A stretch of DNA of 5,907 bases, taken from Paenibacillus sp. Lineage in GTDB: Bacteria > Bacillota > Bacilli > Paenibacillales > NBRC-103111. Location of the stretch: NCBI GenBank assembly GCA_029239545.1, contig JARBUQ010000317.1, forward strand, positions 1 to 5,907, written 5' to 3'. Made by a program: the position numbers and the translations under genes. Each line of letters begins with the position of its first letter. Position 1 is the first letter of the stretch. Of this stretch, positions 1-5,907 are shown piece by piece. The notes below the pieces were generated by a model. It ran no database searches, was not told the origin of the DNA, and worked only from the letters and a program-made list of their open reading frames with translations.

Positions 1-615
1 CAGTCGGTATAATAACTGCTCTTGATTCTCTGTTTGATCCAGCAAAAATACGGAGCCGATGGTATTGGATAAGGATAACAGTTCGTCCTCTGTATATCGT
101 ACAACATCAATTAGTAAATATTCAAAATTAATCAGTTCTGAACCAAACATCTGTTCATTTGCAAGCAATTTACGGAACTGGCGGCTGGCCGTCCAAGGTC
201 GTTTTCCATTGTAAAGGACGATGGGCACAATCGCCGGAAGACGGAAATCTTTTCGCTTGGCTTTGTCCTTTTCTTGATTTTGCAGTAAGTACCGCCAAAT
301 CTCCACCTGATATAAAAGTAGCCGATACGGCATTCTGAAGTCCACATTGGACTGCATTTCAAGCAGCAGATAAAACACAACATCCTGACCATTCAGTTTA
401 ACCTGATAGACCAAGTCAGCTTCTTTGCGTTTAAAATCCTGAAGCACAAAAGAATTTGTGATTTCCTGAACATTCATTTCATAAATCGCCAGCACCCATC
501 CTTAGTGAATAAAGGATCTTATCAGTTCTACAAACAACTTTTTGCTGGAAAGCAGGAAGCGATATGAAGTATCGTGACGCTGGTGTATAGTTTCGTTGCG
601 TTCATCGGTATCCAC
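1..615 (-). pseudogene. Rpn-family recombination-promoting nuclease / putative transposase, interrupted by an in-frame stop and cut by the window edge
   Basis: Reading right to left from a GTG at 615-613, 205 codons stay in one frame to the window edge except for a single TAA at 504-502 (codon 38). The translation resembles the Rpn / Transposase_31 family (PD-(D/E)XK nuclease fold). The N-terminus reads HDTSYRFLLSSKKLFVELI (codons 14-32). After the stop come the likely catalytic Asp in EADLVYQVKL (65-74) and the family hallmark LLLEMQSNVDFRMPYRLLLY (83-102), followed by a PAIVPIVLYNG-type strand. An AAGGAG at 630-625, 9 nt upstream, supports the GTG start, as does a promoter at 677-649. Family members are Mg-dependent DNA endonucleases linked to RecA-independent recombination and, in E. 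coli, to phage defence. Here the TAA splits off a 37-residue peptide. An in-frame ATG at 477 (codon 47) could restart translation and keep the catalytic residues, so partial function is possible. The C-terminus lies outside the window. The family call is firm; inactivation is an inference. Confidence 0.85.
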
Positions 616-648
616 GTATATACGCTCCTTCAATTCGCTCTTTTCACT

Positions 649-677
649 ATTATATCCTCATTGGCGGTAAGGAACAA
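649..677 (-). promoter_or_regulatory. Sigma-A-like promoter of the Rpn gene
   Basis: On the minus strand a perfect TATAAT (654-649) lies 17 bp downstream of TTGTTC (677-672), which matches the -35 consensus only in its first three bases. Transcription would begin near 642, about 27 nt before the GTG start. It is found by pattern only. Confidence 0.5.
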
Positions 678-726
678 TCCTTCTATGCTGGTTAAAAAGT
701 TATCTCACAGTCCAGTGTAGTGCGAA

Positions 727-770
727 AAAACCTGCCAGCCTGTTGAGTTAGCAACAGACTGGCAGGTTTT
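727..770 (-). terminator. Rho-independent terminator after the 107-residue membrane protein gene
   Basis: The arms AAAACCTGCCAG (727-738) and CTGGCAGGTTTT (759-770) are perfectly complementary. The stem continues past one C/A mismatch with CTGTTG (740-745) and CAACAG (752-757), around a 6-nt loop. On the minus strand the stem ends in a run of six T, and it starts about 22 nt after the stop codon at 793. The long AT-flanked stem could also act on the other strand, but no plus-strand gene reads into it. Confidence 0.9.
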
Positions 771-792
771 GTTATGAGCAGCGGAATGGAAT

Positions 793-1116
793 TTAATAAC
801 GACGACGGAAGCTTCGCGAGCCGGATGAGTTCCCTTCGAACACCGCATTCAGCAGCAGCACAATAGCCGTCAGGATGTGCAATAGCATTCCGAGAATCGG
901 AATCCAAGCCAGGAGTGAAGTAATAATCCCAATAATACTGCCGAGCTTGACGGTATTCTCCCTGGCAGCAAGAAGTAAAGTAACGATATGCAGGATCAGC
1001 ATGACCCACAGAGGCGTATAACCTGTTCCCATAATGAACAGGCCCCCCAAAATCGGGATTCCCAGAAAAGCTTCCATACCACCTGTAACGAATTTCATTA
1101 TACGTGAAGTGTTCAA
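793..1116 (-). CDS. Small multi-pass membrane protein of unknown function (107 aa)
   Basis: I do not recognise a named family. The start is the TTG at 1116-1114, because a near-perfect AAGGAGG (1131-1125) sits 8 nt upstream. The next in-frame ATG (codon 7) is too far from this site, and longer readings extend through the RBS and promoter. The protein is very hydrophobic, with three to four predicted membrane segments at about residues 13-30, 34-51, 57-72 and 73-92. The tail is short, Ser/Gly-rich and ends in basic residues (SRSFRRRY), likely cytoplasmic under the positive-inside rule. The motif IPILG occurs twice (20-24 and 72-76), as does LHI(V/L)T (42-46 and 79-83). The gene has its own promoter (about 1182) and terminator (770-727), so it is probably monocistronic. 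Nothing ties it to the neighbouring sugar genes. Small membrane proteins of this look are common in Bacillales; any function would be a guess. Confidence 0.8.
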   Translation of the reverse strand: MNTSRIMKFVTGGMEAFLGIPILGGLFIMGTGYTPLWVMLILHIVTLLLAARENTVKLGSIIGIITSLLAWIPILGMLLHILTAIVLLLNAVFEGNSSGSRSFRRRY

Positions 1117-1140
1117 TGTGTGTTCCTCCTTCAACATTTG

Positions 1141-1158
1141 CGAAGTACAAGTACTTCG
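1141..1158. repeat. 18-bp perfect palindrome in the leader of the membrane-protein gene
   Basis: CGAAGTAC-AA-GTACTTCG has 8-bp perfectly inverted arms around a 2-bp centre. It lies between the predicted transcription start (about 1170) and the RBS (1131-1125) of the 107-residue protein gene. The placement suits a repressor operator for a dimeric DNA-binding protein. The transcript could also fold it into a small hairpin of about 7 bp. The repeat is certain; its role is inferred. Confidence 0.55.
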
Positions 1159-1176
1159 GCTCATCTCTATAGACAC

Positions 1177-1185
1177 ATTATACCA
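1177..1185 (-). promoter_or_regulatory. Extended -10 promoter of the membrane-protein gene
   Basis: The minus strand carries TGG-TATAAT (1185-1177), a consensus -10 with the TGN extension that can replace a good -35. No convincing -35 is seen 16-18 bp upstream. The predicted start near 1170 leaves a leader of about 54 nt containing the 18-bp palindrome and the RBS. Confidence 0.55.
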
Positions 1186-1354
1186 TTCACATGTTAAAGA
1201 CACATTAGTCTTACGTTTGGCTTCACACCTAGACCTAAGACCAGCAACTAGACAGGCATCCTGCACAAGCCAGGGTGGTTACTAGTACTTACACCATTTG
1301 GCGAGTCTCGAATCTTCACAACCGGACAAATTGCATGCGGCCGATTGTCACCGA

Positions 1355-1371
1355 GGCGGCTTCAAGCCGCC
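1355..1371 (-). other. GC-rich hairpin downstream of kdgA, possible weak terminator
   Basis: GGCGGC (1355-1360) and GCCGCC (1366-1371) form a 6-bp all-GC stem around a 5-nt loop, 11 nt after the kdgA stop. No T-tract follows on the minus strand, so it is not a canonical rho-independent terminator. It may be a 3' stabilising or pausing structure. The rest of the gap between this and the next promoter (about 1186-1350) shows only two CTAGAC hexamers 19 bp apart (1229 and 1248) and no supported gene. Confidence 0.35.
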
Positions 1372-1381
1372 CAAGGTGCGC

Positions 1382-2044
1382 TTACTGCTTGGCCGCGCGG
1401 TAGGCCTCGATATAGCTTGCAGCCTTCTGCGCAACAAGCTCGAAGTTGCCAGTCTTGACTGCATCGGCGGTCAAGTCAGAGCCTATGCCGACGGCTACGG
1501 CGCCTGCAGCGATCCACTCGCCGAGGTTGGACAGCGAGACGCCGCCTGTTGGCATGATGTTCGCTTGCGGCAGCGGACCCTTAATGGCCTTAATCATCGC
1601 GGGCGAGTACAGATTGCCCGGGAAGAGCTTGACGATATCCACTCCCAGCTCAAGCGCGGTCTGGATATCATGGATCGTCATGCAGCCCGGCATAATCGGC
1701 ACCCGATATCGGTTGCACAATTCGACGGTGCGTGGGTTCAGCGAGGGGCCAACGACGAACTCGGCCCCGCTCAAGATGGCGGCGCGAGCCGTCTCAGGGT
1801 CAAGCGCCGTGCCGACCCCGATAATCGCATAGCGATTCTCGTCCTGTGTCGTGCTGGAGTAGCGCTTGGCCAGGTCTTCGATGGCGCGCAGCGCGAAGGG
1901 CACGGTCATCGTCACCTCGATGACCTTGATGCCGCCGGCGATCGCGTGCTCCGCCATGCGGACGACTTCCTCCGGCGTGTCGCCGCGAAGGACAGCTACC
2001 ACGCCTGCTTCTGTTATTTGTTGAAGCAGTTTAATTTTTTTCAT
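1382..2044 (-). CDS. kdgA: 2-keto-3-deoxy-6-phosphogluconate / 2-keto-4-hydroxyglutarate aldolase
   Basis: This is a class I aldolase that cleaves KDPG to pyruvate and glyceraldehyde 3-phosphate, the last step of the KDG branch of uronate catabolism. Related enzymes also cleave 2-keto-4-hydroxyglutarate. The protein has 220 residues, slightly longer than usual for the family. Visible landmarks of the (beta/alpha)8 barrel are AVLRG (17-21, substrate-binding Arg20), IEVTMT (42-47, catalytic Glu43), GVGTALDP (76-83), the phosphate and carboxylate loop VGPSLNP (98-104), PGCMT (119-123), KLFPG with Schiff-base Lys139 (139-143), and PTGGV (165-169). The position of E. coli Eda Arg49 is Thr47 here; as far as I recall this is usual in Bacillales homologues. 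The ATG start has AAGGAG at 2062-2057, a rather long 12-nt spacing. It lies 62 bp after kdgK and is probably co-transcribed. The gene is notably GC-rich, which creates long meaningless reading frames on the opposite strand. Cytoplasmic. Confidence 0.95.
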   Translation of the reverse strand: MKKIKLLQQITEAGVVAVLRGDTPEEVVRMAEHAIAGGIKVIEVTMTVPFALRAIEDLAKRYSSTTQDENRYAIIGVGTALDPETARAAILSGAEFVVGPSLNPRTVELCNRYRVPIMPGCMTIHDIQTALELGVDIVKLFPGNLYSPAMIKAIKGPLPQANIMPTGGVSLSNLGEWIAAGAVAVGIGSDLTADAVKTGNFELVAQKAASYIEAYRAAKQ

Positions 2045-2065
2045 TAGATGAGTTCGCTCCTTGGA

Positions 2066-2080
2066 ATGTAATCGATTTCT
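2066..2080. promoter_or_regulatory. cre/LacI-family operator-like palindrome between kdgK and kdgA
   Basis: On the plus strand ATGTAATCGATTTCT fits the Bacillus catabolite-responsive element pattern WTGNAANCGNWWNCA at every defined base except the final A. It is centred on the palindrome AATCGATT. It lies just upstream of the kdgA RBS (2062-2057). CcpA or a KdgR-like LacI-family regulator of uronate genes could bind here. Within an operon it would act as a roadblock, or on an internal promoter I cannot clearly see. A chance match in a short AT-rich gap is possible. Confidence 0.45.
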
Positions 2081-2106
2081 TATCTATTCTCACTAGTCAG
2101 CTCTTA

Positions 2107-3075
2107 TTAACGCTCAACGTGCGAGGTTTTGTTCAGATAGGCTTGAACTTGCTCCCAGGTCGGCAGTCCTTCCCAGTCGCCTTCCATCTGTACGACCATA
2201 CAACCGATCAAATTGCCCAGACGAACAGCTTCTGCATGCGTATACCCTTTCAGCAATCCCGCTATGAAGCCTGCACAGAACCCATCCCCTGCACCGACTG
2301 TATCGACAACCTGCTCAGCCTTATAATAGGGCACGGAGGTTATAGTACCCTTCTCCACTACATAAGTTTCGTCGTCTCCGCCTTTGACGATGGATACCGC
2401 TGACAAATCACCCAAACGCACAACGATATCTTCAAAGCTGTCTGTCTCATAGAGGAGCTTCAGCTCGTCCAAGCCAGGCAGAAAATAATCCGCCTCCGCA
2501 GCAAGCTCAAGAATAACAGGTCGGGCCTCTTCAATCGTCCACAGCTTCAACCGCAGATTCGGATCGAAGCACACCGTAACCCCGTGTTTCTTGGCGAAAC
2601 GAATCGCCTCGCGAAGGGTCTCGCGGCAGGACTCACTTAGAGCAGCCGTAATTCCGGTAATGTGCAGAATGCGAGCTTGCGCGATGTAGCTCTCGTCCAG
2701 ATGCTCAGGACGCATAAGACTCGCGACCGAATTGCGGCGGTAATAGTAGACGGATGACTTGCCGGATACCACCTCACGGATAATTAATCCGGTCGGTGCC
2801 TCACCCGATAATTCGGCCCGTGACACATCGACGCCTTCTCCGCGAATTTGCTTCAATATATAGCGTCCCAAAGGATCACTGCCAAGACGGCCGCACCAGC
2901 CGGCCCGATGACCGAGTCGGGCGATGCCGATCGACAGATTGCTCTCCGCTCCTGCGAACGATTTCTCGAATTGCGCCGAGTATTCAATCCCTTTGGGTCC
3001 TGTTGGCATCATTAGTCCCATCGATTCTCCAAAAGTAACCACTTCTGGAGCCATGCTTGTCTCGCCATTTAACAT
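2107..3075 (-). CDS. kdgK: 2-keto-3-deoxygluconate kinase (PfkB family)
   Basis: It phosphorylates KDG with ATP to KDPG, feeding the aldolase encoded just downstream. The 322-residue product has the full ribokinase/PfkB layout. VVTFGESMGLMMP (12-24) is the first strand. GAESNLSIGIARLG with GRLGSDPLG (42-70) is PfkB signature 1. YYYRRNSVASL (110-120) is the sugar-lid region typical of KDG kinases. FDPNLRLKLW (170-179) is followed by the nucleotide-site region IVKGG (229-233). DTVGAGDGFCAGF (258-270) is signature 2, with catalytic base Asp264 and the anion hole GAGD. The ATG at 3075 is preferred because GAGG lies 7 nt upstream; a TTG two codons earlier (3081) is in frame but overlaps the RBS region. 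The gene ends in tandem stops (TAA TAA, 2109-2104). It is the first gene of a kdgK-kdgA unit with its own promoter at 3206-3178. Fructokinase is a less likely alternative, given the KDG-type motifs and the aldolase partner. Confidence 0.93.
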   Translation of the reverse strand: MLNGETSMAPEVVTFGESMGLMMPTGPKGIEYSAQFEKSFAGAESNLSIGIARLGHRAGWCGRLGSDPLGRYILKQIRGEGVDVSRAELSGEAPTGLIIREVVSGKSSVYYYRRNSVASLMRPEHLDESYIAQARILHITGITAALSESCRETLREAIRFAKKHGVTVCFDPNLRLKLWTIEEARPVILELAAEADYFLPGLDELKLLYETDSFEDIVVRLGDLSAVSIVKGGDDETYVVEKGTITSVPYYKAEQVVDTVGAGDGFCAGFIAGLLKGYTHAEAVRLGNLIGCMVVQMEGDWEGLPTWEQVQAYLNKTSHVER

Positions 3076-3177
3076 TGCCAATCCTCTTCCCCCTCTTTAA
3101 CTATTGTGTATACGGTGAATCGCTGTAAAAGTGGATTTAAATGTGAATGTAATGCTGTTCCCCGCTTGTCTCACCTA

Positions 3178-3206
3178 ATAATAGGATAATACACCAACAG
3201 AATCAA
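3178..3206 (-). promoter_or_regulatory. Sigma-A-like promoter of the kdgK-kdgA unit
   Basis: On the minus strand TTGATT (3206-3201) and TATTAT (3183-3178) are separated by exactly 17 bp. Transcription should begin near 3171, giving a leader of about 95 nt before the kdgK ATG. The promoter lies directly after the terminator of the lyase gene, which fits separate transcription. An 8-bp palindrome, TGCATGCA (3222-3229), lies 15 bp upstream of the -35 and could be part of a regulator site. Confidence 0.6.
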
Positions 3207-3243
3207 TGGGGTATATATGTCTGCATGCACCTCAACAAAAATT

Positions 3244-3276
3244 GAAGCTGTATCCCCACTCTCGGAATACAGCTTC
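3244..3276 (-). terminator. Rho-independent terminator after the heparinase-like gene
   Basis: GAAGCTGTAT (3244-3253) and ATACAGCTTC (3267-3276) are perfectly complementary over 10 bp, around a 13-nt loop in which CC and GG can pair further. On the minus strand the stem is followed by AATTTTTG, a short T-tract. The stem begins 6 nt past the stop codon of the lyase gene. Confidence 0.85.
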
Positions 3277-3282
3277 TTGGCC

Positions 3283-5592
3283 TTAATAGGCTTTGGGCAC
3301 TTCGACCTTGGATGTAACGCCATTGTCCGTAAAATAAAGATGAACACCATGATCCTGATCGTCCATGAAATATGAAACATACCGGTTCTCCGTTGATCGC
3401 ATCGGAACAAGCAATGCAGCAATTCGATGCCTCGATGCCGCTGCCGCATGAGCTCGCATATGCCAGTGCACATCGAGTCCCTCGAGACCCTCAGGATTCA
3501 CACCGATGAACTCATTGTGGGAGGTAAGCGTCAGCGCTCCTGAAGAGTTGTAGACAAACCGTACATCCAGCTTAGCCTTTTCCCCTTCATACAGAGCATG
3601 ATGGCCGTTCACTCGCATCGGCTTCATTGTATGCAGCAGCCAATCCAATGTACCTGCCTGATGCAAATCCACATGATCGACTATAACGATATAGGAGGAA
3701 TGGAAGTAATAGATCTCGCGCACGTAACGCGTAAGATAAGGGACTTCTTCCTTGTATGCGGCTGTAGCATTCATTCGAACATATCGATGACCCGCACGTT
3801 GTTCAGCAATCTCAACCGTCCCTTGGGCTTCCATGCTCAGGGATTTGTCCAGTCCTGCATATTGCCCTTTCCCATCGATCAGAATGCTATTCTTAGAACG
3901 CGTCTGTCTGCGCCAGTCCAGATGCATGGACGTCCCGAAAGCCAAGTAATGTCCGCTATGGATAGCAAGCGGTTCTCCGTATGCGTGCAGCAGGAATGAA
4001 GCCTGATCGCCGTGACTATGGCTGATGGAGCCGTATTTACTTGCTTTGGTCAGCAGCATCACATGCTCATCCGAACGATCCATCCCGTCATGCATAGCAA
4101 CCCAGCCTACGTCGCGAAACCATTTCAATGGTTCAATATCCGTCGGCGCTACAGCCTTAACTCGCGGATTGTCATAGCAATACACCATCTCATCGAATCG
4201 GAAGTCCCACCAGCCGTAGTTGTAGAACTTGCTTTCCGGATCAATGTCGTCCCGCTTAACCTGCTCATAATACCATTGATACCAGCCGTTCCCAGTCAGG
4301 CCTGCAAACTGACGCACATTGAAGCCTGTCTTCAGAATCGGCAGCTCACCCAGGTTGGATTGGTCACAGAAGCTTGCGCGAACCGTACCCGGACTGAAGC
4401 AGTAGAGCGGGAAATCTCCGGTTCTGGAGAAAAACGGACGTTTGAAAATATCAATCCCTGAGTAAGGTTTAATCAGGTTAAGCGCCTCGCTCAAGAAAGC
4501 CATACCTGTCGTCCAATACATCGGTCCTTCCGCCCAGCCGCCATCAATCCCACCCCATGGAGTATACAGACAGGAGTAGTATTCCAACGTATAGTCAAGC
4601 CACTCCCGGGCTTGTGGTTCTTCGCCCATGAGCGCAATACAACAGGGCACGAGCACTGAGGACAGCGATCGGACGGCATGGCTGTCATAAGGCACGTGAT
4701 GAATCTTGGAGCGTTCGATCACGTGGAACGCGACCTGCTCGGTGCGGCGGAACAGCTTGCTCCTAACTAATTCGCGTTCTTCAGCTTTCAGCTCATTGAA
4801 CAACCAATCGTAACCCCAAGCCAGCGTTCCCGCTATACGAAAAGCCGCTTCATCGTTATAATCCCGGGCCGTCGTCCCTTCCGTATCCCAAGAGGCGACA
4901 TGCAGGAGCCATTGCTTAGCTTGGGCAAGCAAATGGTCATCCTGCAGCACTACGCCTGCTACGCTAAGATGTTTCACAGCGTAAAAGACTTCCTGACAGT
5001 CCATGTACATCTGACGCCACAGCTTCGGCACCCGCTTGTGATTCGGATACGGCGCAGGCTCCGGGATTAACGGCCGTTCCGTCCACGGGATAACGGACTT
5101 CGTATAGAACTCCTCCCAGCCGCAGAACGATTCATCCTGCTCCACCTCTCCGCGAAAGGAATCAAGCCGATCTGCTTGCAGCCACAAACGGGGATGCTTC
5201 CGACTGACATGTTCATATCTTCCCTCACGGCTTGGCAATGGAGTTTCGGGCAAATCGGCCGGCACGGTGAAGGAGCGAATCTCACTCCATGTCGTCCGTT
5301 CTGTCGTTCCCGGATCAGTCCCACCCGATACAAGCAGTGCATACCGCCAAAAGTACTCACCTGGAGTAAAAACATGATCGGGTGTATAGAAATTATATGG
5401 AATTTCATTTACCGTAGTCGTACAGTCTTCCGGGAAATGTGCTTGAGAAGCAATTTGCAGCACATAGCGATCATCATCCAGTTGTGCTGGAATCCATGTG
5501 AATCGCGGCGGATTTTCCAATAGCCTTGTATGCAGATCAGGCTCATATTGAACTGTCATCGGACCGCTGCCAGGCTCGAATAAGTTGTTCAT
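3283..5592 (-). CDS. Heparinase II/III-family polysaccharide (oligosaccharide) lyase with N-terminal DUF4962-like domain
   Basis: The protein has 769 residues and no signal peptide, so it probably acts in the cytoplasm on imported uronic-acid oligosaccharides, by beta-elimination. Domains in order: a fibronectin-like DUF4962-type N-terminus (about 14-112; NPPRFTWIP at 27-35, NFYTPD at 67-72), the HPRLWL motif opening an alpha/alpha toroid (133-138), and a C-terminal beta-sandwich of Hepar_II_III type (about 490-769). Candidate active-site elements by recalled comparison with Pedobacter HepII are YDSHAVR (302-308, His305), GGWAEGPMYW (351-360, Tyr359) and SHSHGDQASF (524-533, His525, His527). 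The later family stretch WRRQTRSKNSILIDGKGQ is at 560-577. HepII metal ligands Asp425 and His464 appear as His545 and Lys567. The ATG start has GGGAG (5607-5603) at 10 nt. The upstream gene ends 24 bp away, suggesting an operon from the right, closed by a terminator. The kdgK-kdgA neighbours support a uronate substrate. The exact polysaccharide (heparin-like, alginate, ulvan or other) cannot be told. Confidence 0.88.
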   Translation of the reverse strand: MNNLFEPGSGPMTVQYEPDLHTRLLENPPRFTWIPAQLDDDRYVLQIASQAHFPEDCTTTVNEIPYNFYTPDHVFTPGEYFWRYALLVSGGTDPGTTERTTWSEIRSFTVPADLPETPLPSREGRYEHVSRKHPRLWLQADRLDSFRGEVEQDESFCGWEEFYTKSVIPWTERPLIPEPAPYPNHKRVPKLWRQMYMDCQEVFYAVKHLSVAGVVLQDDHLLAQAKQWLLHVASWDTEGTTARDYNDEAAFRIAGTLAWGYDWLFNELKAEERELVRSKLFRRTEQVAFHVIERSKIHHVPYDSHAVRSLSSVLVPCCIALMGEEPQAREWLDYTLEYYSCLYTPWGGIDGGWAEGPMYWTTGMAFLSEALNLIKPYSGIDIFKRPFFSRTGDFPLYCFSPGTVRASFCDQSNLGELPILKTGFNVRQFAGLTGNGWYQWYYEQVKRDDIDPESKFYNYGWWDFRFDEMVYCYDNPRVKAVAPTDIEPLKWFRDVGWVAMHDGMDRSDEHVMLLTKASKYGSISHSHGDQASFLLHAYGEPLAIHSGHYLAFGTSMHLDWRRQTRSKNSILIDGKGQYAGLDKSLSMEAQGTVEIAEQRAGHRYVRMNATAAYKEEVPYLTRYVREIYYFHSSYIVIVDHVDLHQAGTLDWLLHTMKPMRVNGHHALYEGEKAKLDVRFVYNSSGALTLTSHNEFIGVNPEGLEGLDVHWHMRAHAAAASRHRIAALLVPMRSTENRYVSYFMDDQDHGVHLYFTDNGVTSKVEVPKAY

Positions 5593-5616
5593 TAAAGCTT
5601 CTCTCCCATCTGTTCA

Positions 5617-5907
5617 CTATAGAAAACCGCCTAAAACTTTCAAACCTTCCTTTTGCTGCGAGGACATTGAACACATCCAGCTTTGCCCGGACTCGTTCTC
5701 TATGATGATTGATTCTCCGGCAGACCACCGAAGCGAAGCAGGCTCGCTCCCATCGCTATACACATTCACAAACCGTGCCTTTTTCCCAACTTGACGATGC
5801 AGCACCCCATATAGTCGCTTGCTTGGATCATCCGCCGTTCCCGGATAGCTGAACTGATAAATGAATGAGCCTTGCTCCAGCTGCTGCGAGACAAGACCTG
5901 TACAGCT
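5617..5907 (-). CDS. C-terminal end of an unidentified beta-rich protein, partial at the window edge
   Basis: An open frame enters at the right edge and ends with TAG at 5619-5617, giving the last 96 residues of a larger protein. I do not recognise it with certainty. The fragment reads as alternating strands with motifs such as QGSFIYQFSYPG, RLYGVLHRQVGKKARFVNVY, SLRWSAGESIIIENESG and SWMCSM. This suggests a C-terminal beta-sandwich, as found in polysaccharide lyases and other carbohydrate-active proteins. No start inside the window is credible: a GTG at 5805 has no good RBS, and coding character continues upstream of it to the edge. It ends 24 bp before the lyase ATG, so both are probably one transcript and one pathway. 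A second heparinase II/III-like lyase is one possibility, but this is a guess from context and strand pattern. Confidence 0.7.
   Translation of the reverse strand, partial: SCTGLVSQQLEQGSFIYQFSYPGTADDPSKRLYGVLHRQVGKKARFVNVYSDGSEPASLRWSAGESIIIENESGQSWMCSMSSQQKEGLKVLGGFL

Noticed and set aside
132..392. Minus-strand 86-codon frame in the left region
   Set aside because: It is a Cys-rich shifted shadow of the Rpn gene, whose true frame carries the family motifs.
692..1150. Minus-strand 152-codon frame overlapping the 107-residue membrane protein
   Set aside because: It is out of frame with the well-supported TTG start, runs through the strong terminator at 727-770, and has no recognisable motifs.
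1298..2047. Plus-strand open frame of 249 codons opposite kdgA
   Set aside because: It lies antisense to a clearly recognised aldolase in GC-rich sequence where stop codons are rare. The translation is rich in Arg, Asp and His with no family resemblance.
3108..3113. GTATAC in the kdgK leader as a GntR-type operator
   Set aside because: Only the 6-bp core is palindromic; the flanks do not extend the symmetry, so it is no better than chance.
4012..4461. Plus-strand 149-codon frame inside the lyase gene
   Set aside because: It is antisense to conserved lyase motifs and has no RBS or family resemblance.
5543..5728. Minus-strand 61-codon frame overlapping the end of the partial gene and the lyase start
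   Set aside because: It overlaps two better-supported reading frames, and its Arg-rich translation looks like a shifted shadow.

Overview
The window looks like a chromosomal segment of a Gram-positive bacterium of the Bacillales, most likely Paenibacillus or a close relative. This is inferred from strong AAGGAGG-type ribosome binding sites, a TTG start, sigma-A-like promoters, and the combination of an Rpn-type nuclease, a heparinase II/III-like lyase without a signal peptide, and a 2-keto-3-deoxygluconate (KDG) branch. Every gene I can support is on the minus strand, so transcription runs from right to left.

Right to left: (1) 5907-5617 is the C-terminal end of a gene that enters from outside the window, a beta-rich protein I cannot name. 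(2) 24 bp further on is a complete 769-residue heparinase II/III-family protein (5592-3283), probably an intracellular oligosaccharide lyase. It is followed at once by a rho-independent terminator (3276-3244). (3) A new sigma-A-like promoter (3206-3178) drives kdgK (KDG kinase, 3075-2107) and kdgA (KDPG/KHG aldolase, 2044-1382), with a cre/LacI-type palindrome between the two genes. (4) A gene-free stretch (1381-1117) holds a GC-rich hairpin without a T-tract, an extended -10 promoter and an 18-bp palindrome in the leader of the next gene. (5) A TTG-initiated 107-residue membrane protein of unknown function (1116-793) ends at a strong terminator (770-727). (6) An Rpn/PD-(D/E)XK transposase-like nuclease gene (615 to beyond base 1) has a good promoter and RBS but is interrupted by one in-frame TAA at codon 38.

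Functionally, the right two thirds form a catabolic block. The lyase would release delta-4,5-unsaturated uronic acids from oligosaccharides. These normally pass through 5-keto-4-deoxyuronate (KduI, KduD; not in this window) to KDG. KdgK phosphorylates KDG to KDPG and KdgA splits KDPG into pyruvate and glyceraldehyde 3-phosphate. The left third (Rpn remnant and small membrane protein) appears unrelated and is more AT-rich: about 40% GC in the first 60 bases against about 72% in bases 1741-1800 of kdgA.

I see no CRISPR array, tRNA, rRNA or intact insertion sequence, and no convincing new biological system. The points most worth checking are the interrupted Rpn gene, the apparently altered metal-site residues of the lyase, and the putative operators.
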